Shown here piece by piece: positions 33,939 to 43,922 of a stretch of 64,000 bases of DNA. The notes under the pieces are model-generated. The model had not been told where the DNA came from and searched no databases. It saw only the letters and a program-made list of their open reading frames with translations. A program made the translations under genes and the position numbers. The DNA comes from Lycium barbarum (taxonomy: Eukaryota; Streptophyta; Magnoliopsida; Solanales; Solanaceae), in assembly GCF_019175385.1 (NCBI RefSeq), contig NC_083346.1, positions 63,269,821-63,333,820 of the forward strand. The letters are read 5' to 3'. Position 1 is the stretch's first letter. Each line of letters begins with the position of its first letter.

Positions 33939-35279
33939 TCATCTTTGGATTTCTTCTAAGGGCTGAAATAAATGCGGGTACTTGGATCGCATAATTTCTT
34001 CCGCTTCCCATGTCATTTCTTCTCGTTTATTGCTTCTCCATAAAACCTTAACTGAGGCCACTTCTTTGTTTCTAAGCCTCTGTACTTTCCTATCTAATAT
34101 GGTAATGGGTACCTCTTCATAAGTTAGCTTTTCCGTCACTTGAACATCATTTACTGGCACGATCCTAGTAGGATCTCCAACACATTTACGAAGCATCGAG
34201 ACATGGAAAACTGGGTGAACTGACTCCAAATCAGGAGGTAGATCTAACTCATAGGCCACTTTGCCTACTTTGTGCATAATCTCATAAGGCCCAATGCATC
34301 GGGGACTAAGTTTCCCTTTTTTGCCAAATCTCATTACACCCTTCATTGGAGACCCTTTTAAGAATACCCAATCATTAACTTGGAACTCTAAGTCCCTTCG
34401 ACGATTATTCGCATAGGACTTTTGACGAATTTGAGCTGCTAATAACCGATCTTGTATGAGCTTGACTTTCTCTATGGCTTGCTGTACCAAGTCTGGCCGT
34501 ATCAACTTAGTCTCTCCTACCTCGAACCACCCAATTGGGGATCTACACTTTCGCCCATATAAAGCCTCATACGGTGCCATTTGAATGCTATAATGATAAC
34601 TATTATTATAAGCAAATTAAATGAGGGGTAAGTGATCATCCCAATTACCTCCAAAATCTATCATACATTCCTGCAACATATCTTCAAGAGTTGGAATGGT
34701 GAATTCAGCTTGTCCATCAGTCTGCGAGTGAAATGTCGTGCTAAGGCTCACTTAGGTCCCTAAGCCCTCTTGGAAGGACTTCAAAAAATTAGCTGTAAAT
34801 TGAGTCCCTCTATCAGAGATAATATATGCTGGGACACAATGGAGTCGCACTATCTCTTTACCATAAAGCTTTGCATAATCTTCCGCCAGATATGTCGTTC
34901 TGACTGGTATGAAATGAGCTGACTTCGTAAGTCTATCCACAATCACCCATATATAATCATACTTACGTCGAGAACGGGGTAAGCCTGTAATGAAGTCCAT
35001 GTTAATTACTTCCCACTTCCAAGTTGGAATTTCTATAGCTTGCAGCAATCCGCCCGGCTTTTGGTGCTCAATTTTCACTTGTTGACAATTGGGACATTGA
35101 GCTACGAATTCCGCTATATATTTCTTCATCCCATTCCACCAATGTATAGGTTTAAGATCATGGTACATTTTCGTCGCTCCAGGGTGAACAGAATAATGGG
35201 AGCAATGAGCTTCTCTCGATATTTGGTGGCGCAAACCTGCCACATCGGGAACACATAATCTGCCTTGGCATCGAAGAAC
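33939..35279 (-). pseudogene. pol: Integrase and chromodomain segment of A pol
   Basis: Integrase inserts the cDNA into the genome; the chromodomain of chromoviruses directs it to marked chromatin. Read on the minus strand: an HHCC zinc-binding domain (HYSVHPG, CPNC), the core with Asp in NMDFITGLPRS and in ISDRGTQF, then GRKCRSP, the RRRDLEF and FGKKGKLSP region, and a chromodomain (ILDRKVQRLRNKEVASVKVLW to YPHLF) at the C-terminus. The frame is kept throughout, but stops lie at 34752 (Gln in relatives) and 34617 (Glu in relatives). It ends with TGA at 33939. The chromodomain places the element in the chromoviruses, closest to Tekay/Del. Confidence 0.92.
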
Positions 35280-36398
35280 TCAGTCTTCCGAAATCTCAAA
35301 TGATGACTTCTCCTTCTGAGGGAGAGTATCTTTGTAATGCATTAGCATGGAATCTTCGTACTGTCGCTCTTTCACTTCTGCTACTAGCGATGAGACTGAT
35401 GAATTCTGAATGGTAGTTCCCCTGCTACCTGAGTCCACTACTCGAACTCCTAGGCTAGCTAACTGCTGGAGCTCACGAACCATTTCTCTCTTCTCTGGTC
35501 GTACATCATACAAACTTCCCATAGATCTACGCCTAAGAGCATCAGCCACAACATTTGCCTTTCTGGGGTGATATAAGATATCAACATCATATTCCTTTAG
35601 CAATTCCAACCATCGTCGTTGCTGCAAATTCAACTCCTTTTGCTGGAAGATATATTGAAGGATCTTATGATCTGTATAAATATCCACATGGACACCATAT
35701 AAATAATGTCTCCATATCTTTAATGCATGAACCACTGCAACCAATTCTAGATCATGGGTTGGGTAATTTTTCTCATGTTTCCGTAATTGCCTTGAAGCAT
35801 ACGCAATTACCTTACTATGTTGCATCAACACACAGCCTAGCCCAACGCCTGAAGCATCGCAATAAACAACATATCCTTCCAATCCCTCTGGAAGTGTCAG
35901 GACTGGGGCAGAAGTCAATCTATCTTTTAACTCTTAGAAGCTACGTTCACAAGCATCTGTCCATAGAAACTTTGCTGATTTATGGGTCAACTTTGTGAGT
36001 GACGCAGAAATAGAAGAAAAACCTTCAACAAAACTCCTGTAATAACCTGCTAAGCCTAGAAAGCTACGAATCTCCATAGGAGTTGTGGGCCTTGGCCAAG
36101 TCTTCACGGCCTCGATCTTTTGGCTATCTACCCGAATACCCTCGGCTGCAACAATGTGCCCCAAAAATGTCACTGAGTTCAACCAAAACTCACACTTAGA
36201 AAGTTTTGCAAACAACTCTCGAGTTTGAAGAACTCTAAGGACAGTACGCAAATGCTTCGCATGTTCTGCAACAGATCTTGAATACACCAAGATATCGTCG
36301 ATGAATACAATCACAAATAGATCTAGAAAGGGGATGAACACGTTGTTCATCAAGTCCATAAATACTGCCAGTGCATTAGTTAGCCTAAATGATATTAC
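35280..36398 (-). pseudogene. pol: RT C-terminal half and RNase H segment of A pol
   Basis: On the minus strand this begins after a stop at 36399 and holds the reverse transcriptase active-site motif [31 protein letters not shown], and then RNase H ([28 protein letters not shown]). It stays in the same frame as its neighbours. Stops: 35934 (Gln codon CAA in element J) and 35280 (Gly in relatives). RNase H removes the RNA strand during cDNA synthesis. The stops mean no full-length Pol could be made. Confidence 0.92.
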
Positions 36399-37530
36399 TC
36401 AGAACTCAAAATGACCATATCTTGTTCTGAAGGCTGTCTTAGGGATATCTTTCTCCCTAACTCTCACTTGATGATACCCGGACCTCAAATCTATCTTTGA
36501 AAACCATTTGGCACCTTGTAATTGATCAAATAAGTCATCAATCCTCGGAAGAGGATATTTGTTCTTAATAGTCACCTTGTTCAATTGCCGATAGTCAATG
36601 CACATTCTCAAGGAGCCATCTTTCTTTCGTACAAACAATACGGGTGCTCCCCACGGGGACGAACTAGGCCTAATAAAGCCTTTCTCAAGCAAGTCTTTCA
36701 ATTGCTCCTTCAACTCTTTCAATTTTGCGGGAGCCATTCTATAAGGAGGAATAGATATAGGCTTAGTGTCTGGCAACACATCAATAGCAAAATCAATCTC
36801 CCGCTCAGGAGGGAGGTCTGGAAGCTCTTCCGGGAACACATCCGAAAATCCATTTACTACGGGAATTGACTGAAGAGTCGGCGGTTCAGCTTCTACATCT
36901 TGAACCTGAAATAGATGATAAATACATACTTTTGTGATCATTTTCCTTGCCTTTAGATAGGAAATAAACCTACCTTTTGGTGACGCAGTATTCCCTTTCC
37001 ATTGTGAAACTAGTTCTCCCAGAAATTGGAAACGAACAACTTTCATTCTACAATCGACATTGGCACAGCAAGCCAACCAATCCATGCCCATAATAACATC
37101 AAAGTCTACCATTTTTAACTCATGCAAGTTAATCATAGTACGACGGTCACAAACCACAACTATACAGTTTCTATATACTCGGCTAGCCATTACTGATTCA
37201 CCAACCAGTGTAGACACTTCAAAAGGTTTGATCGACTCCTGTTCGACTCTAAATCGACTCGCAATATACGGAGTAACATATGCCAGTGTGGAGCCCGGAT
37301 CAATCAAAGCATAAACATCATGAGAAAATACCGATAATATACCTGTGACCACATCAGGAGAAGACTCAAGATCTTAGTGTCCAGCCAAAGCATAAATACA
37401 GTACTGAGGACCGCTTGAACTGGGGACTCTCCCTCTTCCTCTACCATGGCTGACTGGCGTATGCGATCCTGGCCCCATAGGGCGTACAGTCGATGAAGAT
37501 CCGACTACCGACCCTGAAGGCTGGGTCCTA
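36399..37530 (-). pseudogene. pol: Gag end, protease and RT N-terminal half of A pol
   Basis: Minus strand. From 37530 the reading covers a Gly/Arg-rich Gag tail, then YALAGH, a stop at 37374, and the aspartic protease ([14 protein letters not shown]; here DPGS stands for the usual D-S/T-G). Next come MDWLACC, the spacer, and the RT with [38 protein letters not shown] and [16 protein letters not shown] at 36399 replaces the Arg seen in J. Gag is cut at 37530 by element F. There is no frameshift along A's pol, only six stops, so decay has been by substitution. Confidence 0.92.
37526..37530. repeat. Left TSD (TCCTA) of element F
   Basis: Five bases before F's LTR. The right copy cannot be found because F's 3' LTR is cut at 43920, so this assignment rests on position alone. 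Confidence 0.55.
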
Positions 37531-39615
37531 TGTTATATCCCGCAATTCGTATAATCGTATAATTCAAGACAATCGCGGGAAGACAACAAGCAAGGCCATA
37601 TTTTATTTTGGTTGACATGTCAGTTGCTTATGAAAAATTTAGAAGTGGAATTAATGAGGAAGGTCAAGGGCATAAAGGGAAATTCACAATATGACTCGTG
37701 GGAATATGGAAGAAGGCGAAGGGTAAATTTGGAATTCGGAAAAAATTATTTTCATGAATTACAAGAACTAGCCAAAATACAAAGTGGGCTTGAAAGATTT
37801 TTTTTTGGAAATTTGAAGGCCCAACCGGCCATGTACATGGGTTAGGCCCATGATTAATTAATTCACGGTATTAAATAGATGACTAAGTCATCTTTATCAT
37901 AAAATTTTCTAGAGTCTTCAAGAAGCTAAGAACAAGAGAAAGAAAGAGCAAAAACCTAAGGCCATTCGGCCATAGCAAGAAATTCCAAGGAAAATTGATA
38001 AAATTCTTTCAAAAATCATTTTCTACCAAGTAGAGGGTGCATAACAAGGTGGAGTTGTTGTTGGAGCAAGAAAGATTCATAATCATTCAAGTTGCCTACT
38101 TGTAGTCAAGTGAGAAGTTGAAGAAGAAAGGTGAATTTCAATCTTGTTTTATGTGTTATACATGGTTTATATGTGTTGTAGTATGCTAAAATAGATGAAA
38201 TTCATGAAGGAGAGAAATATGGTACATGGCCGTGCATATATATATGTGTGTAGGAATCATGATTCAATTATGTTGTCTAGTGTTTGGTTGTAAATGATAT
38301 GTGGAAAATGGAAGTTGAATGAAATTGGATAGAATGTAGTTGTGTGTGCATGATATGGCCGTGTAGTGTGTGGTGTGTATGTGGCCGTGTATACTTGATG
38401 TATAGTCGTGTATATTGGTGAGTTGTGAAAGAATAATGAGCGAGTTGTAATTAATATCTTAGTCGTTGTGTTGTAGATGTTATATCGCAAATAAAGACTT
38501 GATAAGTTTGGTGATGTCTTGGTAATTGGAAGGTTGTGTGAATGGAAAATATAATGTTCTTGCATGGATAGCATGTAATTATATTAGTATGATGTCGTTG
38601 GAATGTATACTATAAGGTTGCTATTGTGTTCATTGTAGTTGGAAAGTTTTGAAGAAAGTAGCAAAATTGGTATCATGTGTCTTGGATTAAATGTGTGAAT
38701 CACTAGGGTGATTGTTGAATTATGTTAATAGTTTGGCCGGGTTTGAATTCCCGGATTGTGGTTGATGAGAATTTGGCCATGTTGAATGTTGAGGATGGTA
38801 TATTTACAGAGGAAATGCTGCCGAAATTTCGGTAGCCAAGTGTTTCCTTAAGATTCTAACTCTAAGTATCCTAATAAGAATTTTGGTAAAAATAACCAAT
38901 TTGCAGATTTTGACGAGATTGCAACGTGAATTTGGAGTAGCAGAAGGAGCGCAAAAGAGGTATGTAAGGCTTCACCCTTCTTTCTATGGCATGTCTTAGG
39001 TGTAATAAGTCGGGTACGAGCCTCGGGGACAACCCTATTCCCCGGAAACCGCACCTAAAGTTTTCTCCTTTTTGTTCAATAGAATTGAACTAGAAAGTGT
39101 GCAAAATGATGGAAAGATCGTCTAAACCCCTAGAACTTGCATAAATGGGACCCGATTACCCTAGAACCCTCAAAAGTAATGCTATGACATGTAACGTATG
39201 CAAATAGTATACGCTGCCTCATCCGGCCCGAGGTGGGCCCATTATTCTCGAATTTTCCTTATAGTCTTGTCCGACTTACTTGAAGTGAATCTAAAGGGGA
39301 CCTTTGATCCCGATTTCGTCACCAAATGATAGGTATTATGACTACTCTAACGAGGATACTTCCATGATGATAATGACAACAATGATGTTAGACAAGAGTA
39401 TATGCCTATGATAAGTACTACCGGAACGATTCCATGACTAAGATTTCTAAGCTAAGTATTCTATGTGAATAGGAAAATGATAAACTAATTCTGAATCTTA
39501 ATTATATCCCCTAGCTATGACTTTACTTTCTAAAGACTCCCAAGCCTATGAACTGTCATCTATGACGCCCACGATTTCATTCTACGTTTACTTTGATACT
39601 ATTCTCCGTTGACCA

Positions 39616-39712
39616 TCTCACCTTAAAATATTCATCCCTTCGGGGTGAGACAAGAGCGATCACGAGTATTCCATAATGTAATTGGAGGTCACCGACCTTA
39701 CGTCACTCCGAT
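39616..39712 (+). promoter_or_regulatory. Paired stem-loops in 5' LTR of F
   Basis: TCTCACC (39616-39622) pairs with GGTGAGA (39644-39650); ATTGGAG (39681-39687) pairs with CTCCGAT (39706-39712) with one T-G pair. The loop keeps TTACGTCA. Confidence 0.57.
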
Positions 39713-39764
39713 GGCTACATGATTTTTCCTTGGGCTCTCTTATGTGCTTATATGATATATATAT

Positions 39765-39955
39765 ATATATAAAACATGTATATGTATATAAGATATGTAT
39801 AAGTATATAAAATATGTATATGTATATAAGATAAGTAAATGTATATAAGACACGTATATGTATACAAGCTATGTATATGAATACAAAAATATGTGTACGT
39901 ATATAAGATGTGTATATGCATACAAAGTATATATATGCAAGCTATGTATATGAAC
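39765..39955 (+). repeat. TATATGTATA minisatellite in LTR F
   Basis: About eight to ten imperfect units of 19-21 bp around ATGTATATGTATATAAGAT. A repetitive minus-strand frame across it is an artefact. Confidence 0.85.
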
Positions 39956-40124
39956 CTGGGCTGGGGGGAACGGATACATGGGGGAATGGGAAGGGAAATA
40001 TGTTTCACTGCCACCTGATCAGCTGGCTTATCATCCCGGACGCGGGGTGCCCGGACGCGGGATATATGGGTGAGCCGGTGCATATCGGCGCTATGTGGGT
40101 GAGCCGACATTGTTCGACGCTATG

Positions 40125-40450
40125 ATATGACCTACCATGTCATGACCAGACATGCTATGATAAGATATGCTATGGTAAGCTATACTATGACATGATATGC
40201 TATGATCTGCCACGACAGGACATGATATGACAAGCTATGCAATGCTATGATACGCTATGACATGCTATGCTATGGTAAGACATGCTATGACACGCTATGC
40301 TATGACACGACACGCTATAACATGCTATGCTATGATATGATGTACTATGATATGATATACTATAGCCTGACATACTATGACACGATATACTATGACGCGA
40401 TATGCTACGACAAGACAAGATAAGATAAGATATGATACGATATGATAATA
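40125..40450 (+). repeat. CTATGACATG-type minisatellite in LTR F
   Basis: More than 300 bases of short imperfect repeats of GCTATGATATGACATGC-like units, rich in the palindrome CATG. It lies between the GGACGCGGG motif and the double hairpin, the same place as the unrelated minisatellites of B, E, C and I. Confidence 0.85.
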
Positions 40451-40514
40451 CATGACATGATATTATTAATTATACACTATGTTATTGCTTGTGTTATCTT
40501 CCATGCCTTACATA

Positions 40515-40577
40515 CTCGGTACACTATTCGTACTGACGTCCCTTCTTGTGGACGCTGCGTTTCATGCCGCGCAGGTC
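40515..40577 (+). promoter_or_regulatory. Double hairpin block in 5' LTR of F
   Basis: TCGGTAC pairs with GTACTGA (one G-T pair), then GACGTCC with GGACGC across a CTTCTTGT-type loop. In B, C, D and E the second stem is CCCCC/GGGGG; here both arms are changed together. Confidence 0.62.
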
Positions 40578-40990
40578 AGCAGACAGGTGGACTTGATCCT
40601 TAGGAGCTCTACCAGCGGTACTCTACAGCGCTCCAGTTGTTCCGGAGCCTCACTTCAGTGGTACTATTTTGTGTATGTATATTCGGGCCCGACAGTACTC
40701 GGCCCTCTCTATGTATAAGTATACTATGTCTAGAGGCTCGTAGACAGATATGTACAGTCAGTTAGGTACGGTTAGATGTATGGTGTTTTGGCATGGTTGT
40801 TGTATAAAGTGATAACGAAGTTTACTAGTCTATGTTCATAATGACGCTGCTAATGTTAATGTTAAAAAAAAAAAAACATATGGCACAATTCATACGGCCT
40901 GCTAAGAGGTAAAAGTAAAATGATAGATAAGGGGTGCTCGGTACAAGTATCGGGTACTCGTCACGGCCCCTAGTTGGGTCGTGACAGAAG

Positions 40991-41088
40991 TGGTATCAGA
41001 GCAGTTCGGTCCTAGGGGTTTGTCTACGAGCCGTGTCCAGTAGAGTCTTGTTTATGGGTGTGTAGCGCGCCACACTTATAGACAGGAA
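40991..41088 (+). promoter_or_regulatory. Primer binding site and leader hairpin of F
   Basis: TGGTATCAGAGCA (40991-41003) matches initiator methionine tRNA. CTTGTTTATGGGTGTG faces CACACTTATAGACAGG around TAGCGCGC (about 41047-41086). Confidence 0.8.
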
Positions 41089-41199
41089 GCTACGGGGCAT
41101 TTAGGAAATATGACATTCTTTGCATTCTAAGATCGTGCGATAGAGCTATGCTACCAGGCTTCCACATTCCTTCCCTAATCCTATGTTATGGTTTCAGTA

Positions 41200-42509
41200 A
41201 TGCCGCCGAAGAGAAAGGCTACGACGGCCGAGAAAGCCAAGAGGGTGGCGGGCAGCAGAGTTGCACTGGAGCTAGAAGAAAGAGAGTCTCATAATGAAGC
41301 TCCCCCTCAGACTGTTCCTGCTCCCCCTGCACCAGCAGAGCAGGGAAGGGTTCCAGCTCCAGCCCCCGCACCTCCAGTTCCACCGCCAGCAGCTCCGGGC
41401 CATCGGATGGCAGAGGCCATCCAATTATTGACCCAGTTAGTCGCCGCACAAGTTCAGCGGCAAGATGTAGACCCGGGAGACAGGGCGGTAAGCGCAAGGG
41501 CCCGAGACTTTATCACCCTGAAGCCGCCAGAGTTCTATGGATCAAAACCAGAGGAGGACCCGCAGAGTTTCATAGACGAGATGCTGAGGACCCTGAGAAT
41601 TATTCATGCTTCGGATACGGAGTCCGTAGAGTTGGCTTCATATAGGCTGCGGGATGTGGCAGTTCTATGGTACAGCAGCTGGATAGCATCGAGGGGAGCA
41701 AATGCACCCCCTCCGGTTTGGCAGTAGTTCACCGAGGCGTTCCTGCGACATTTCCTACCGCCAGAGGTTCGACGGGCTCGAGCCGACATGTTCTTGCACC
41801 TGAGACAGGGAAATATGAGCGTTCGCGAATACAGCCTCCGTTTTAACTCGTTAGCCAGGTATGCCCCAGCCATGATAGCTGATAGGGGAGACCATGTGCA
41901 CCGATTTGTGAGTGGGCTAGGGCCACATTTGGTTAAGGAATGCTTGACGGCTTCACTCCAGGACGGGATGACTATTACCCGCATCCAGGCCCACGCCCAA
42001 AATCTGGAAGAACAGTACCAGTCACGGAGAGAGGAGCGTTATCCGGATAGGGGTTCCAGAAAAAGGGGCAGGTTTTCCAGGACTAGGAGCGAGTACAGAG
42101 GGGGACAGGCACAGGGGCAATTCGGGTACTCAGACCAACCGGCGGCCAGTGCACCTCCTCGAATTGCGGATAGGAGATTTGACCGTTCTACTTATTCGGG
42201 AGCGGTCAGGGCACTAGAGTTTCAGGATCCCAGTATAGGGATGATTCTAGCAGGATGATGCCACCCCCGCCACGGTGTACTCGGTGTGGCAGGCCACACT
42301 CGGGACAGTGTTACCGGGACAAAGGTGCATGTTATTCTTGCGGACGGACCGACCATTTGATGCGAGATTGTCCGCTAAGGAATGAGGGAAGCAGAGCTCA
42401 GCCTGCCGGATCAGCCGTGGATTCGTCACCGTCCGTGCGCCCTCCGGGACGAGGTATCCACAAAAGAGACCTCCCCGAAGTATTATACTACGTTATGAGG
42501 CCAGTTTAA
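41200..42509 (+). pseudogene. gag: gag pseudogene of element F
   Basis: Structural capsid protein. The ATG at 41200 directly follows TTTCAGTA, as in C; an in-frame ATG at 41188 is also possible but lies before that conserved point. Order: basic N-terminus (MPPKRKATTAEKAKR), proline-rich linker, capsid region (ARARDFITLKPPEFYGS through YAPAMIADRGDHVHRF), Arg-rich region, and nucleocapsid with an upstream [12 protein letters not shown] pair and a CCHC knuckle [14 protein letters not shown] with all ligands. Two lesions: TAG at 41725 (Glu in C) and a frameshift near 42220 that puts the zinc knuckle in another frame. Translation would end at 42509, just before the polypurine tract. No pol. Confidence 0.9.
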
Positions 42510-42543
42510 CATTCGAGGACGAATGTTCCAAAGGGGGGGAGGA
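42508..42543 (+). promoter_or_regulatory. Pre-PPT hairpin and polypurine tract of F
   Basis: Perfect AACATTCG-AGGA-CGAATGTT (42508-42527), then AAAGGGGGGGAGGA (42530-42543), then the 3' LTR. Confidence 0.9.
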
Positions 42544-43920
42544 TGTTATATCCCGCTATTCGTATAATCGTATAATTCAAGACAATCGCGGGAAGACAAC
42601 AAGCAAGGCCATATTTTATTTTGGTTGACATGTCAGTTGCTTATGAAAAATTTAGAAGTGGAATTAATGAGGAAGGTCAAGGGCATAAAGGGAAATTCGC
42701 AATATGACTCGTGGGAATATGGAAGAAGGCGAAGGGTAAATTTGGAATTCGGAAAAAATTGTTTTCATGAATTACAAGAACTAGCCAAAATATAAAGTGG
42801 GCTTGAAAGATTTTTTTTGGAAATTTGAAGGCCCAACCGGCCATGTACATGGGTTAGGCCCATGATTAATTAATTCACGGTATTAAATAGATGACTAAGT
42901 CATCTTTATCATAAAATTTTCTAGAGTCTTCAAGAAGCTAAGAACAAGAGAAAGAAAGAGCAAAAACCTAAGGCCATTCGGCCATAGCAAGAAATTCCAA
43001 GGAAAATTGATAAAATTCTTTCAAAAATCATTTTCTACCAAGTAGAGGGTGCATAACAAGGTGGAGTTGTTGTTGGAGCAAGAAAGATTCATAATCATTC
43101 AAGTTGCCAACTTGTAGTCAAGTGAGAAGTTGAAGAAGAAAGGTGAATTTCAATCTTGTTTTATGTGTTATACATGGTTTATATGTGTTGTAGTATGGTA
43201 AAATAGATGAAATTCATGAAGGAGAGAAATATGGTACATGGCCGTGCATATATATATGTGTGTAGGAATCATGATTCAATTATGTTGTCTAGTGTTTGGT
43301 TGTTATGGTTGTAAATGATATGTGGAAAATGGAAGTTGAATGAAATTGGATAGAATGTAGTTGTGTGTGCAGGATATGGCCGTGTAGTGTGTGGTGTGTA
43401 TGTGGCCGTGTATACTTGATGTATAGTCGTGTATATTGGTGAGTTGTGAAAGAATAATGAGCGAGTTGTAATTAATATCTTAGTCGTTGTGTTGTAGATG
43501 TTATATCGCAAATAAAGACTTGATAAGTTTGGTGAAGTCTTGGTAATTGGAAGGTTGTGTGAATGGAGAAAATAATGTTCTTGCATGGATAGCATGTAAT
43601 GATATTAGTATGATGTCGTTGGAATGTATACTATAAGGTTGCTATTGTGTTCATTGAAGTTGGAAAGTTTTGAAGAAAGTAGCAAAATTGGTATCATGTG
43701 TCTTGGATTAAATGTGTGAATCACTAGTGTGATTGTTGAATTATGTTAATAATTTGGCCGGGTTTGAATTCCCGGATTGTGGTTGATGAGAATTTGGCCA
43801 TGTTGAATGTTGAGGATGGTATATTTACAGAGGAAATGCTGCCGAAATTTCGGTAGCCAAGTGTTTCCTTAAGATTCTAACTCTAAGTATCCTAATAAGA
43901 ATTTTGGTAAAAATGACCAA
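42544..43920 (+). mobile_element. Truncated 3' LTR of element F
   Basis: Nearly identical to 37531-38908 of the 5' LTR. It stops after GGTAAAAATGACCAA at 43920, where RNase H coding sequence of an unrelated copy begins. The splice-donor-like block, hairpins and LTR end are missing. Confidence 0.9.
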
Positions 43921-43922
43921 TA

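Larger units (their letters stand above)
2459..37530 (-). mobile_element. Element A: Tekay-type Ty3/gypsy retrotransposon, split by B
   Basis: This is the oldest unit in the left half and lies on the minus strand. Its 3' LTR (2459-3952) and the adjoining 3' internal end (3953-4060) are separated from its pol (33823-37530) by nearly 30 kb of later insertions. Removing 4061-33822 and one copy of AAAAC joins the two halves with the same order seen in related element J at 59952-60120: polypurine tract, a GGGGAAACTCTG box, then the CACAGGGCC stretch of the 3' untranslated region. Element F interrupts it again at 37531 in the gag-to-protease region. The 5' LTR and most of gag are not present in the window. 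Confidence 0.85.
37531..40986 (+). mobile_element. 5' LTR of element F
   Basis: At 3.46 kb this is the longest LTR in the window, TGTTATATCCCG...TCGTGACA. Blocks: GAGGAAATGCTGCCG box with GAAATTTC (about 38809-38836), GGTATGT (about 38961), paired stem-loops (39616-39712), two tandem arrays (39765-39955 and 40125-40450), CCCGGACGCGGG (about 40036) and the double hairpin (40515-40553). Confidence 0.92.
37531..43920 (+). mobile_element. Element F: gag-only (TR-GAG-like) LTR retrotransposon, 3' truncated
   Basis: 5' LTR (37531-40986), primer binding site, gag remnant, polypurine tract, and the first 1.38 kb of the 3' LTR (42544-43920). The interior is about 1.56 kb, with gag only: the zinc knuckle region is followed within about 150 bp by the polypurine tract. 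It is inserted in A's gag/protease region. The shared part of the LTRs is nearly identical, so it moved recently. The remainder of the 3' LTR was lost in the event that joined it to relic G. Confidence 0.9.

Noticed and set aside
37531..43920. F as an autonomous element that carries A's or G's pol
   Set aside because: F's own polypurine tract and 3' LTR follow gag at once; A's pol is on the other strand and G's pol starts after F's cut LTR.
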